Source of the DNA: Siphlonurus alternatus
Taxonomy: Eukaryota > Arthropoda > Insecta > Ephemeroptera > Siphlonuridae
Length of the DNA stretch: 64,000 bases
Direction of reading: 5' to 3'
Assembly (NCBI GenBank): GCA_949825025.1
Contig: OX463786.1
Coordinates: 15,833,309-15,897,308, forward strand
Both the position numbers and the translations under genes were made by a program. Under the pieces are notes generated by a model. The model made no database searches. It was not told the origin of the DNA and worked only from the letters and a program-made list of their open reading frames with translations. Positions within the stretch are counted from its first letter, which is position 1; each line of letters opens with the position of its first letter. Below, one piece after another: positions 27,026 through 39,900 of this stretch.

Positions 27026-27475
27026 CCTCATGGCCAGTTCAAAGCTCTGCTGGCCGCTTGATACTAGCCAAGATCTGGAGGCTTGTCAGTCAGCAACACT
27101 ACGGCCTACATTACACTGTCAACAAAATACAGCGCACCATATTATGTACAGACAAAGCTTTCGTTACCCCTGTACCATTTCTGAATGGTGTCACACTCAC
27201 TGTGGAGACATGGTGAATTTTAAGGGCTGTCTCACACACAGAATTTCATGATACTGCAGCGTATTATAACAAAATAATAATAACTTTTGCGATCAGATGT
27301 ACGCGCGCACACAGTTTCGTTTCTTATCGCAGCACATGATATCGTATAAGTTTCTCATGAGAATCGGTTCTCAATTTTAATCATACGATACCATACGATG
27401 CGATACGAAGACAGTGTGCGACCCCCCTAATTTTTCGGTAATGGATTTAGCAAGCGCTGCTCTTACCTCCCCAAA
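27026..27475 (+). repeat. Repeat family N, interrupted by MITE M
   Basis: 27155-27223 (TTCGTTACCCCTGTACCATT...GTGGAGACATGGTGAATTTTAA) and 27431-27475 (GGATTTAGCAAGCGCTGCTC, TTACCTCCCC) together align with the uninterrupted copy at 44764-44871. The GC-richer left part, 27026-27150, may belong to N or be unique; it follows a strong pyrimidine tract and AG. Two overlapping open frames here cross the repeat and I do not regard them as genes. Confidence 0.6.
27224..27427. mobile_element. MITE family M nested in N, TAA duplication
   Basis: Starts GGGCTGTCTCACACACAGA and ends ACAGTGTGCGACCCCCC, flanked by TAA at 27221-27223 and 27428-27430. Removing it restores the N sequence seen at 44830. Inner blocks ATGATACTGCAGCGTATTAT and CATACGATGCGATACGAAG pair with each other. 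A TAA (TWA) duplication with GGG-starting ends is typical of PIF/Harbinger. Confidence 0.85.
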
Positions 27476-27931
27476 AATTTTATATAATTTATCTTTACCT
27501 TTACTGAATTTACTGTGTCCATAAATCAGAGAGGAGTAATGAAAGCTTTATCTTATTAAGGTGTACACTATTATCTCTATAATACAACTACATTTTTCGG
27601 ATGCCAACAGTACTAATTCTAAATATAGATTCCACGGATGTAAAAGAGGATGATCGCTTTCAATTTTATTCTTCATTAAAAATATTATTAGTTTTGAAAT
27701 ATTTTACAAATCATTAATTGTATAGTATTGTGAAATAGGTGATAGTCTATTGACAACCAAATAATATATAAGGACGTATTTCTTATACTAATTAGAAGTA
27801 ATTAAGAAAATGATGACCAAAGCAAAATTGAAATTTGTTTGTGTATTATGACAGTAATGCTCATACTCATCCGATTTTAATTTTTATGAAATCTGATGTC
27901 TTAATTTAATAAACGGAACCATGCATACTAT
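27476..27931. other. AT-rich non-coding DNA
   Basis: Nothing recognised. Confidence 0.5.
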
Positions 27932-28052
27932 AGGCCTGTTCGTAAACCCTGCTCGGTGTACACTTTCTACACCCAATCGACCTTATGTACATGGGATATA
28001 AGGTCGATTGGGTGTAGAAAGTGTACACCGAGCAGGGTTTACGAACAGGCCT
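27932..28052. mobile_element. Perfect hairpin family K
   Basis: Two arms of 55 bp are exact inverse copies, starting AGGCCTGTTCGTAAACCCTG and ending at TCGACCTTAT, around an 11-nt loop GTACATGGGAT. It is 121 bp. No mismatch between arms suggests very recent insertion or arm conversion. A worn relative lies at 33583-33712. Confidence 0.9.
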
Positions 28053-29462
28053 CTTATCTTCATAACTATAAATTTAAATTTCAAACCTGAAATATAATAA
28101 AAAAAAATAAAAAAATTTATTTACTTTTTCTAAGAAATTTCAATTTCATTAAAATCAACCCCATCATTTAACATAAATTTTGTTACAGTGTAGTACTGAC
28201 TACTTCTACTACTATACACTTCACTATTCTGAGTATAAGACTTATTGACCCGACTAGCAGCAAGTCTAGCCTACCCGCAGTCATAAAATAAAATACAAAC
28301 TAAGGGGGGTCCCGTCTCTTTCTCACTATACACCCAATGTTGCTTTTTTTTTTCCTACTCTGTGTAGATGTTTTTAAAAGTAATATTGTATACTTACGTA
28401 ATTTCTTTTACAGTATCATAACATTACTTTTTTAATTGAATTGCAGAGATACGAATTATTATAAATCACTTGTATTTCGTTTAAAAAGTAATGCGATTTA
28501 GTAGTACGTATATTTTTTTTTTCATTTTTATTACGTAATTTGCCTATATTAATAAATCAAAGCTTTGAATCATATTTGAATGTAAAATCATTACAAATAT
28601 GAAATGAACATTTTTGACAAAAGGAACCATGAAAACGTGAAAAAATAAGTACCAATTGTATGAACTCGTAAATCATGCACTAGTATTGACAATTTACACT
28701 TCGGATTTCATGGTGATACAAAATTTCAATAATTGTACCATTATTAAATATTAAAATTTCAAAGTCATCATATTATTCCACAAAAATCTCATTAAAATAA
28801 TGATTTCATTGTGTTAGCTCGGACTTTCTCAGATTCAATACCAATTAACTGAATCCAAATTCACCGTTTACAAAATTCTCGAAACACAATCGTGACATCA
28901 TAGTCATTTAGTCTGAATCAGACTATATTTCAACTCAAATTCAAGTACATTTTCAACACACGTTCCTTCACTTACTCTCTACTTTTTTTTTTTTATTCGT
29001 GTGTATTTTTTTTTTATATAAAACATATCTTCCACCCTCTTTGCTACTGAACAGTTTTATGTACTAAACCACTCAGGTCCATTACGTTAGTTCCTTCTCA
29101 TCCCCATCACATTATATACAACCCTTGTCTCAAAAACTTCTCTGCATAACCATTTTAGTATCAAATCAATACTAACACTTTTATGTTTACAATATATATA
29201 ACAATAAATTTGATAAAAATTTTGTTTAAAAAAAAAATTACTTTAAATTTTTTTATTACTTTCCTTTTTATTATAGTGTTAAAAAAGATTATCTATTTGG
29301 TGGAGTAGTTTAAGGGTGTTAAAATTTATATAGATTCATCTGAGGTATTTTTAAAAAACAAAATTCTTCATTCATGCAGTATTCTTGAAATATATTTAAC
29401 GATCAATAGATTGTTTACTTTATTTTTAACTATTAAAATACAATATATTTACCTATATAATT
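28053..29462. other. AT-rich non-coding DNA
   Basis: Includes an acceptor-like TTACGTAATTTCTTTTACAG ending at 28413 with no open exon after it. No gene or repeat family recognised. Confidence 0.45.
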
Positions 29463-29505
29463 TGAGGAAAGTGGAAACCTCAATCAAAACGGTCGGTCAA
29501 GAATA
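29463..29505 (-). repeat. SINE central-domain fragment
   Basis: On the minus strand: GACCGACCGTTTTGATTGAG then GTTTCCACTTTCCTC, matching the SINE core. Confidence 0.5.
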
Positions 29506-29534
29506 TTATTGAGGAAAAAGTTTCTTTATTCTCC

Positions 29535-29827
29535 ATGAGGCTTCATATCAGCTGATTTTTCGGTGTTCCCACCGCCCTATCTAAACTTATGTAAAAAAAT
29601 AAAACGTGAATTCGTTTTTTCAGTAGGAAAAATATTTTTTATGGAAAATACCTTTACGGAACCTGATTCCAAACTAAAAAATACAGTGGGTGATGCATGC
29701 TTTAGATTTTTTGCGTCATTTTTAATCGAGAAAAGTTAAAACAACACTTTGCTTCATTTTCAAGTGTAAAATGGACCTTAGCGATTCAAATGAGCATCGC
29801 GAAGCGTACTCACTTGAAGCCTCTATA
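29535..29827 (-). mobile_element. MITE-like family H, reversed copy
   Basis: Left TGAGGCTTCATATCAGCTGA and TCGGTGTTCCCACCGCCCTA, right TTCAAGTGTAAAATGGACCT, then TACTCACTTGAAGCCTCTATA. This is the reverse of the copy at 16149 along its whole length. Slightly GC-richer ends flank a T/A-rich centre. Confidence 0.75.
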
Positions 29828-30089
29828 AGAGTTTGCAACGTTAACTTTTCATTAATCTGAATTACTTTGGGTGACTAAGCAGGACAATATGACCAACACA
29901 TAATATAATCGTACTTCCATATTATTTCAGTACATCGGTACTTAGTTTCGTTTCACGTCGGTACCTGCAGAAGGTATCACAAATATACTAAAAACCTGAC
30001 AATTTATCGGATTTGAACTCATCATTGGTCCTAGTGTACTAAAACAATGGACACCACCCAAAACCTTAGCTTCTTACAGACATTGACAT
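29828..30089. other. AT-rich non-coding DNA
   Basis: Nothing recognised. Confidence 0.45.
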
Positions 30090-30200
30090 TCACTACGTTC
30101 ACATGACGGTGTTTAATATACGTATTCGTTGACGATGGATGTTATTCTTATGAGACGTCGTCAACGGATACGTATTAAATGCCACCATGTGAACGCAGTA
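30090..30200. mobile_element. MITE family I
   Basis: Inverted ends CACTACGTTCACATGACGGT and GCCACCATGTGAACGCAGTA. Inner arms are TTTAATATACGTATTCGTTG and CAACGGATACGTATTAAAT, around GATGTTATTCTTATGAGACG. About 110 bp. Confidence 0.8.
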
Positions 30201-31455
<1,255 letters not shown>

Positions 31456-31492
31456 TAAGGGAACCATGGAAACCTCAGGATGGTCAGTGAAA
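31456..31492 (-). repeat. SINE central-domain fragment
   Basis: On the minus strand: TTCACTGACCATCCTGAGG then TTTCCATGGTTCCCTTAG. It abuts the following CT array within 25 bp. Confidence 0.5.
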
Positions 31493-31509
31493 AAAATCGA
31501 GCTTTTTAA

Positions 31510-31681
<172 letters not shown>

Positions 31682-31849
31682 CATTTCTCATATTCAATAG
31701 GTGAAACTCTGTTTGGTCGTTATTGTATAGTTTCAATACGCTTAATTTCAAATTCACCAAAAAAAAAATCATTTCTCTTCTTTTTTTAAATAATACTTTT
31801 GAAAAAGTATACCAAGTTGAAATAAACTTCATTCTTTATTCGCTATTAA

Positions 31850-32036
31850 GCTCTCTCATAGTTCCCTCCTATTTTACACGATTTTAGAGATAAAAAGGGA
31901 AAAATGACGAGATTACGTCTTTTTTCCTCTTCTTGAACATAAATTGTCAGAAATATTGTCTCTATTTTATCCTCACTTTGAACGAAGAGGAAATAAAACG
32001 TGTTTTAGAGGTAGAAACATCAGGTTTAGACTTTTG
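31850..32036. repeat. Repeat family S
   Basis: CCTCCTATTTTACACGATTT, TTAGAGAT..., GATTACGTCTTTTTTCCTCT and TCTTGAACATAAATTG align with 51965-52063 (TTTTGCACCATTTTAGAGG, GATTACGTATTTTTTCCTCT, TCTTCAGCATAAAATG). A related GTGTTTTAGAGGTAG block follows at 32010. Class unknown. Confidence 0.5.
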
Positions 32037-33582
32037 TAAAGGATGAGTTGAAGACGAAATTTTTCAACTAGGGTATACCTATTTCGATACCAAATTATGC
32101 ACAGTTACATATTTTAGTCAAAACTTTATTCCATATTGAGGTGAACCTTTAATAATAATAATCCTACTCTAATCCAAACCTTTTAACATTAAAAATAAAG
32201 GATCAAAAATATTAAGAGCTTAAAGTTTACAAATAAATACATAACTCTGTAAAACATATAATATAACAGAAAAGTTATATACAAAGATTTAAAGCTTTTT
32301 TTTGTTATAGCGTAAGTTTAATTTATTTACAAAATAGAAATGTAAAAGAGTTGTAAATCTGTTTTAATCCTTGGTATTGAACAGGCTTTAACAATTTATG
32401 TGTTAGTGATAAGGCTTTAGAGAGGGGGGTAGGAACAAACGATATGTTGTTGGAAAACAAATCATTGTGAGGATCGTTTTCAATATGAAACAAAAAAATA
32501 TATTTTAGTGGACAAAAACTACTAAATTTTACAACCTGAATTTTTAAACAATGGAAGATTTATACATATATTTCAAAATGGATGAAAAATGTTCATTTTA
32601 AATTGATTGATTTCCCAACTGCGGAAATATTTGTTGACAATTATAATTTACGTCATTGTGTGAGGCACCAAAATTTATAGCTTGTTGCTTTTAAATTTTT
32701 CTCCTTCGTTAAAAGTATACGAAACAATAATATTATTTTTTACTGTAAATGAAGCACATCTTTTTATATGCGAAATTCATGACTCCGAGTTCCATCTCAC
32801 TTTTGAGGGGGTGTTGACACATCAAAAAGACATAACTGGAAGATACTCACCTCTAACAATCAACAACCAAGTTAGCCTAAATTATGAATGACATTAATTG
32901 CGGAAAACCTGGATATATTTCTGGTTAAATCCTTCGTAAATTGCACTTATTCGTTCTCCTACTTGTGTTAACTATACACACATTTAAAATATATATAACA
33001 GGATAGTTTTTTTTTTATAAATTATTCAAGTATTTTCCAATATGTATCACAAGATACGAAAATATCAATTCAAAGTATGAGTAATATTAAACACATGAAC
33101 GGAAATATCAACTAAAAAAAAAAAAAATGCTCACATATATGAATATAAAATTTTACAGTGCATTTCATGGCATATATACAATTTTAACGATTACCCACTC
33201 CTCCCTGCATTGAAGAGTCCGGATGGTATTTGTAAAGATTAACTAGAGTACGAAGCCATGTTCCTCTCTCAAATACAAATACCACACTACACATTATTTG
33301 TTCTCTATTTATGTTGGGATTTTGTAGTCGGAACATAATTCCATCAAAAAGGATTTAAAAACGAAAAGAGGAATGATAAATAATGAATACCAACACTTGG
33401 ATAGATAATAACGGTAGTTTTTTGTTTATATTTACTATAGAAATCAAATTAATGTTTAAATTGTATAATGATGGGAGGTTTGATGGGTAAATGTTATAAT
33501 TGATTCATAAAAAATTAATTTATCCTCTATAACATTTTTAACCTACCCTAACCTTGTAAAATTATTTCACCTTGATAAAGTA
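32037..33582. other. AT-rich non-coding DNA
   Basis: No gene or repeat recognised. A short plus-strand frame at 32682-32891 has no support. Confidence 0.45.
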
Positions 33583-33712
33583 TGTTCGTAAACCGGGCCC
33601 AATGTACACTTTTTGTACTCGATCGCCCTTTATGTCCAAGTGCATAATAAAATCTAGTATAGAAAACCTTCACATTTAAGGCTTTATTATATGGCTTTAC
33701 GAACAAACCTAT
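33583..33712. mobile_element. MITE family K, degenerate copy
   Basis: Left TATGTTCGTAAACCGGGCCC then AATGTACACTTTTTGTACTC and GATCG parallels the K arm at 27934. The right end keeps only GCTTTACGAACAAACCT. The arms are heavily diverged. Confidence 0.55.
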
Positions 33713-34165
33713 TAATAAGGCAGCTTATTTAGCACTAAGATCGCATTATTAAGCCTTATATACGAGTTGAATTTTTTTAACGATGTTATTTTGATGCTAA
33801 ACAAATTGCCTAACGTCAAGGCGCCATGATTTTTGTTTTCGTCAGGCAGATAAATTTTTAACATTGTTTCATTAAAATAAGTTTTCATTGTAATACAATT
33901 CTATTTTCAAAATATTCTATGAGATGAATATATAAAATGATTGTTTAAATCATGATATAGCTGCTGTGCAAATTAGCTTTCAGTTGTAAATTGTAAACCA
34001 TTTTCCCCGTCTTTTTTCACAGGTAATTTGGAATAGAGTTCAATTTTGTCGCAAGACCTCGATATATTTATTTATTCAATCTTACAATTATTTAAGCACG
34101 ATTCATGAAATCCAGAAATATAATCAAGTTTTTCACTAACCGCGGTTAAAGCTATTGACGCTAAA
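33713..34165. other. AT-rich non-coding DNA
   Basis: Contains an acceptor-donor like CGTCTTTTTTCACAG|GTAATT on the plus strand near 34021; its donor half is weak. Confidence 0.4.
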
Positions 34166-34298
34166 AATGGGTGCGATTCACTAAGCAGTTGGCCAGGTTT
34201 CTAACCACGTTTAACTATAACTGTTTTACGTGTTAAACTACCTAGTTAAACGAGGGTTAGCTAAACGTAGTTAGAAACCTGGCTAAATGATTCGTGAG
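34166..34298. mobile_element. MITE family E
   Basis: Left ATGGGTGCGATTCACTAAGC, GTTGGCCAGGTTTCTAACC. Right GTTAGAAACCTGGCTAAATG then ATTCGTGAG. The loop has CTGTTTTACGTGTTAAACTA. About 133 bp. Confidence 0.8.
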
Positions 34299-35007
34299 AA
34301 ACTTGAATATATTAAATATTATTTTCTTCGTAAGTCACTCCAAGTATTATTCAATAAATGACTGTGTAAGTCTTAACAAAATAATGTAATAAAAATCGTA
34401 ATTAAATTTCAAATTTGTATTATACAAATTTAACAATACTTTGTTGTAATGAAAAACATATAAAAATATAAAGTAGCATAATATAATCCAACACCCCTAC
34501 TGTGTGAATGTATTCCCACCCTCTCACATTATTTGGTCTCGTCAAGTCAGAGATCAAGGTAAGAATCTCATAAATTATAAAACTTTCTGCGGTGGTAGAG
34601 ATCAAAAAAATAAAAAGAAAGAAAGAAGAAGCAATCTTGAACTTTATGAATATTTTATATTTTAAATCCAACTTGATTCCCTCCAATCATTTCATAAACT
34701 GAAGTGACTGTTGAAAATGAATAAATTTTTACCACCAACCACTACTAACAAAATATGTCAAGTTGAAAAATTATTCTGTATATTATAAAGTTGAAATGTT
34801 ATAATATAAAATAAAAATTTTACTTCGAGTATATATATAGTAAAAAGTATTTTCATTCATAAATCAAATTTAAAGGTATGTAATTCTAATTAATAATAGG
34901 ATAAAATAACACAAAAATAATAAAGTGTCCGTTTTTAGCTCATTATATAATATAGTCTCCGTAATTTGGTGCTTTTAAATCATATCTACATAAATTTTGT
35001 AGCTCTT
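34299..35007. other. AT-rich non-coding DNA
   Basis: A lone donor-like AGATCAAG|GTAAGA at 34558 on the plus strand has no paired acceptor and open exon. Confidence 0.4.
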
Positions 35008-35077
35008 GTAAGAATAACAGAGGGCATGATGACCAACAAGGCTGCAAGTGAGACATTTTTCAAGGTGAAGAGTGTAC
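35008..35077. mobile_element. MITE family D, right half
   Basis: GTAAGAATAACAGAGGGCAT, GATGACCAACAAGGCTGCAA and GAAGAGTGTAC match the right arm of family D. The left arm is missing. Confidence 0.6.
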
Positions 35078-35701
35078 ATGAACATCTTTGAACATCTTCG
35101 TCATAATAAATATATAACTAAATATTAATTTATATTTAATATGTCAGTCACCTGGCTAGGTTGAAATGTTAAAACAACTAATTTCTTAACAGTTATCAAC
35201 AATATTATAAAATCAAATAAATAACCCTGAAATGATTCCACATAAAATATATTAAGCACCATAGATTTAACACATAAACAAAATTTATGCTGAAACACTG
35301 TCATGTGCACTCTATTAAGTCCATATATATAATATTTCAGAATTATTAAATGGTTCATGTATCGTTATTCTTCGACCATACCAACACAAACTTTTCATTG
35401 TTAAAACCACATAAAGTTCTATATTGCCATTGTAGTGTCGAGTGATTATCAAATGACACAAACAGAAATAACATATTTTAAACATTCAATAAATCTTGTG
35501 TAATTTTTGTTCATACATAATTTTATATTGGAAACGAATCAAGTTCGATTGTCAAAATTTCATTTTAAAAAAATAGGATTGTAAGCATTTGTTGTGAAAT
35601 AAAACATTTTATCAGACTAGCTAAATATTTTTCTTATTATTATTATTAACATATTAACTATTCTTTAATGAACTCTGTGGTATTAGACTAATCGTTTCTT
35701 C
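35078..35701. other. AT-rich non-coding DNA
   Basis: Nothing recognised. Confidence 0.5.
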
Positions 35702-35922
35702 GTGGATCTGATCTAGTATTGCTTTGAATTTTGATCCTCTTCCAAACCGGGGCAGCTATTTCATCCCTGAATTTGCCTGATTGTGACTGAGGGAACCCTG
35801 GAAACTTCAGTTCAGTAAATGCTGTCCATCATCTCCAAGATGCAACACAACTGCTTTTCGATAAAAATCTAGTGAGGTCTGCTGGGATCGAACTCACGAC
35901 CATCTGATTGCAAGTGAGATGA
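35702..35922 (-). mobile_element. tRNA-derived SINE
   Basis: On the minus strand it begins CACTTGCAATCAGATGGTCG then TGAGTTCGATCCCAGC, a good Pol III B box in a tRNA-like T-arm context. It continues to the central domain (AGTTTCCAGGGTTCCCTCAG, TCACAATCAGG) and a tail region CTGCCCCGGTTTGGAAGAGG. The A-box region is not convincing, so the 5' end is probably truncated. The core and the CCGG..GGAAGA block are shared with the SINEs at 23917 and 36813. Confidence 0.7.
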
Positions 35923-36386
35923 GTAAAATATGTGCGCTTATTCTTTCCATATTGTATAAGACTATATTTTACAGAAATTATAAATTATTTCATTTGTTTG
36001 TGGTTAAAATCAAATTATTGTGGAGAAAGATTGCAATAATTAAATCAAATGTTTCACTCATATTCTAACGCAAACATATTTTTAGTCTACTTTATTTTAT
36101 TGAAAACCTCTCTTTACTAGTTTTACAACGACAATATTGTAATACACACTAAATTAAATTAGAAAAAAATGAAATTCACTATATTATATACTTATAAATC
36201 CATACACGTTACAAAAATGCTATTTTCATTCTTATATAGCTTTGTTTTAAAAAGAGACACAAATAAAAGTTGGTAAAATTGTCTTTTCTTCGAGTTTTTT
36301 CACTAAAGCCCCTGGCATGGTATGCAACTTTTTGAACGCGAAAACCACTCGCTTCGTAGCTTCCATAACTTTAAATTTTCCACCCT
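35923..36386. other. AT-rich non-coding DNA
   Basis: Nothing recognised. Confidence 0.5.
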
Positions 36387-36411
36387 TCTCTCTCTCTCTC
36401 TCTCTCTCTCT
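36387..36411. repeat. (CT)n microsatellite, short
   Basis: About 12 CT units. Confidence 0.95.
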
Positions 36412-36812
36412 TTTCTATAGAGAAAAAAAAAAAAACAATTTCGTTTTTGTTAACATTTGAGTGCGCTTTTCGTCATGTTTAAAACTTTTTACATAGTCAA
36501 AAATAACTATAACAAAAAACTGATTAAAATACAACTTTATATTTAATTAATATTTCCGGTAGTAGTCTTAATGCAATTTTCATAAACTTTTTTATACATA
36601 AGTTTTGTAATGTAATTTATTATCGTTTAACAAAAGGAAATTATTAAGTTAATTTACAAAATTGTACTTTAAAGATTATCAAAAGACTTCAGTTTAAATT
36701 TTAATGATTTGCTAATTTTATTGTTACCATGAGCAAAATACAGTTAAATTAGTTTTATATTTAGAGGAAGTGATAGAAAAAATATGTATAATATGCATCT
36801 GGCTTTGGATCA
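36412..36812. other. AT-rich non-coding DNA
   Basis: Nothing recognised. Confidence 0.5.
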
Positions 36813-37088
36813 TTGCACTTCCGGTTCATTGACAAAAGTTGTAGCACCCATCCTGGCTGAGGTTTCCACGTTTCCCTCAGTCGCAGGTAAATGCTGGGAT
36901 GCTGAGATTGCAAGACCGTGGCCGTCCCCGTTCCGGAAGACGGTTGGTTGGTATTTTGGGGCAATTGACACATTTTGGTCATGTATGCCCCCAGAAGAGA
37001 CTCTCAAGTTAGGGTTTCGGAAAGTCCGGAGGTTCAAAGTAGTGTTTAATTAGAAGTACCAAATAGGGTTTGATTTAAAAAAAAAAAA
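36813..37088 (+). mobile_element. SINE, fuller copy, with A-rich tail
   Basis: TTGCACTTCCGGTTCATTGA, core CTGAGGTTTCCACGTTTCCC then TCAGTCGCAGGTAAATGCTG, CCGTTCCGGAAGACGGTTGG, CCCCCAGAAGAGACTCTC, GTTAGGGTTTCGGAAAGTCC, tail GGGTTTGATTTAAAAAAAAA. It carries the segment missing from the 23917 copy. Short frames on both strands here are repeat artefacts. Confidence 0.8.
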
Positions 37089-38169
37089 TGAATATATTCA
37101 TACAAGATTTACAACAAAAATATATATTTAGTTATTAATTCATAATATTTTGTTTTCAAACATTATATTAACTATGCTATTTTCAAAGCATTTTAATTAT
37201 ATATGAATGAAGAATACTAATTAAAAATAACTTGGATTTTCTATAGATATTCCAAGATGCTCTTACAAATTACAATTCCTTAGAAAATATACTTTTGTAT
37301 TAAAAGTATATAAAGTTTAAATATTATAAACCTATTTTCTACTCTTTCATAATATAGAATCCTTATACAGAAATTAACTTTATTTATATTTTATATATTT
37401 ATAAATAAAGGTTAAAAGAACAGAAAATAACTTTAAGAAAGATTAATTAAAAAAGCTTTGGATTAAAAATACAAAAAAAAATGAAACTTTCTTCTTTCTT
37501 TTCTTTGAAAAGAAGTTGCATTTACAAAAAGTATTGGATTTTTCAATATAAGCCTGTTTCTTTAAACACAGTTAGTTTATAACACAGTTCTAAGAAATGT
37601 GACTGCTAAGACTTTAAATGTTTAATTAACCATATACCTTAAGGGAGTTAACTTTTTTTATTTATTAAAAGGACATTTAGTATACAGGTCACGTATATAT
37701 TTGAAAAGAAGATGCACAAACCTTCTTTTCTTACAATTGAAAAAGAGCTTCTGTTAGACGAGAAATTATTGTTATTTTATACAACAAAAAAAGATGAAAG
37801 AAAATTATCGCATTTCAACTGTTTTTTTATATATAGCCAAAGGGGCAAGCTCATTAGTAAGATTATATTAAGTAATGAGACACAGTATTGTAATGCAAAT
37901 GAGAATAAAATAATCCTTTAAAATATATATTTTTTTTTAAATATCATGAAAAGATTCAAAATTTTAGAGGATTTAGTAATAGACTTCATTTTGTATCTTT
38001 TTCTGGTTTACTTTGTAGATGAATCAAAATTCATAATATCAACCTCTGGTAGTGAAAAAAATATTAAAGTCAATTGGTAAAATATTTCTAACAAACAATT
38101 GTCACCAAGAAAGATACAGGACTTAAGCATTCTTTCCGTTACAAGGGTGTTATATAATTTATTTGCCAA
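37089..38169. other. AT-rich non-coding DNA
   Basis: Nothing recognised. A short Lys-rich frame at 37712-37921 lacks support. Confidence 0.45.
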
Positions 38170-38505
38170 AATGGACAACATGCATGAAAAAATTTTATTG
38201 CAGAAATGAATAAAGGGTACTGAATTATGCTACTCTGAATTTTTTCAGATTTTTTTTGAAACCCAGAACTATATTTAAATAATTATTGAAAGTGTGGCCA
38301 CGCCCCCTGGAGATGTCAATAGGCATCCAGTCTCTATCCTTTTTATTAAGGATTCAGGGGTGCCAACTGAAATCACAGAACTTTCAATAATTATTTAAAA
38401 ATAGTTCCGGATCTCAAAAAAATTTGAAAAAATTCAGAATAGCACAATTTGGTGCCCTCTATTCATTTCTGCAATAAAAAATTTTCATCATGTATGTTGT
38501 CCATT
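38170..38505 (+). mobile_element. Hairpin MITE family B, B2 tips
   Basis: Tips AATGGACAACATGCATGAAA and TCATGTATGTTGTCCATT differ from B1. Mid-arms (TTTTTCAGATTTTTTTTGAA, AACTATATTTAAATAATTAT) are the family core. The sub-apical segment is GGCCACGCCCCCTGGAGATG, lacking the CRE octamer. The apex CTATCCTTTTTATTAAGGA is family-like. 336 bp. Confidence 0.85.
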
Positions 38506-39786
38506 CATAACTCCCTGTTTATAATTATGCAGCAAAAATGTAAATCGATGATGAAAGAATTATATACAGTATATAACTATATATTATATCCTTTTTTTAA
38601 CACAATTTTATATTTTTTCATTAATTAGCATTGGGTGCAAATCGTTAAAGAGATATTTAAGTTCCATTGTTCAAACTTAGTCACAATGCCATTCAGCAAG
38701 TCAACCTCTCTATGTTTGTGCTTTTAGACTGTGATTTGTTTATAAATTTATTTATTGCTATCCAATTAAAGTTCTTAAAAATAAAAAGAATAATTATTGC
38801 TTCTTAAAACTTATTTCGAATATAAACATTTATTTAGAATGTTAAACAATATCAAGTAAATTTTAAACATAAAACATATAATAATAATAGTAATATAAAA
38901 TTATTTATAAATAAAAATTTATATTATTAATTTTATTTGTCTTATTTTTAAGAAACTACATTGTTACAAATCGTACGTGCTAAAATTAAAAAGTTCAAAG
39001 TTTATAAATATTTTAATTTTATTCATTGTTAGGTGAGAAAATAATTTTAGTTACGTATTCAAGGGAGTTTTGTTTTTTATTTCTCGCCAGGAAATCAAAA
39101 TCATCAATATTTAAATTAAAGTAACACTCTATTCTCTTTTTCAACACCCCTTCTGTGTATTTTTATACAAGCTAAGCCGTCTTTGAATATTTATCAAGCC
39201 AGGCAATATGATAATGAAGGATTGCCTACCAACCGATAAAAAAAAATTACCATAGCATATAAAAAAAATATAGTCACACTGCAATACTGTACAGGTATCG
39301 ACATAAAAATTTTGATGCAGTGGAATTATAGTGTTTCAACAAAATTGAATTTTATGGAAAATATATTTTTAAAAAGATTATCTGTAAAAATAGAAGCCAA
39401 GTAGTATTTATAGATTCATATCCTGAAAATATAAAGTGAATACAGAATATTTTACCCCTCTTTTCATATGTCCATTGTAATCTAAATATTGTTCTAAAAT
39501 TTGATTTGATTTTGATTTGATTTGGCTTTCTATCAATTTTGAAGAACATTCTATAGAAATTTTTATTTACACATTTACAATATTCTGTTCTGATAAATTG
39601 CTGAAATATAATTGAAGGAAGGTCTTTATATACAACTTTTAAGGCAATGAGCTCAGAAATTAAAAATAATATTTAATTTTAGCCTTATTTATATATTTGC
39701 GCCCCAATTTTGTTAAGACCATGCGTTAAAAAAGAAATTAGGTTATCTAATTACACTTGTGACTTAAAGTTATATTCTAGAGATTA
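38506..39786. other. AT-rich non-coding DNA
   Basis: Nothing recognised. A short TTTGA-type tandem run lies at 39498-39525. Confidence 0.45.
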
Positions 39787-39900
39787 TATTGGTGTCATTA
39801 CCGACCATTTTGATTTAGGTTTCCACGTTCCCCAGTTAAAATCTAAATGCTGCTATAAATAACTTGGGCTTGGTCACAAACCTCTTCCCGGTATTGTAAG
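39787..39900 (+). repeat. SINE central-domain fragment
   Basis: CCGACCATTTTGATTTAGGT then TTCCACGTTCCCCAG and AATCTAAATGCTGC match the SINE core and the following AAATGCTGGG block. Downstream GGTCACAAACCTCTTCCCGG may be the eroded tail. Confidence 0.5.

Noticed and set aside
27030..27251. Two overlapping plus-strand frames after a good acceptor
   Set aside because: They run through repeat N into MITE M; the related sequence at 44764 does not keep the frame.
36784..37053. Overlapping frames on both strands with coding-like composition (also 23887-24081)
   Set aside because: They coincide with SINE copies that end in A-rich tails; the two copies differ by a deletion and are not a conserved protein.
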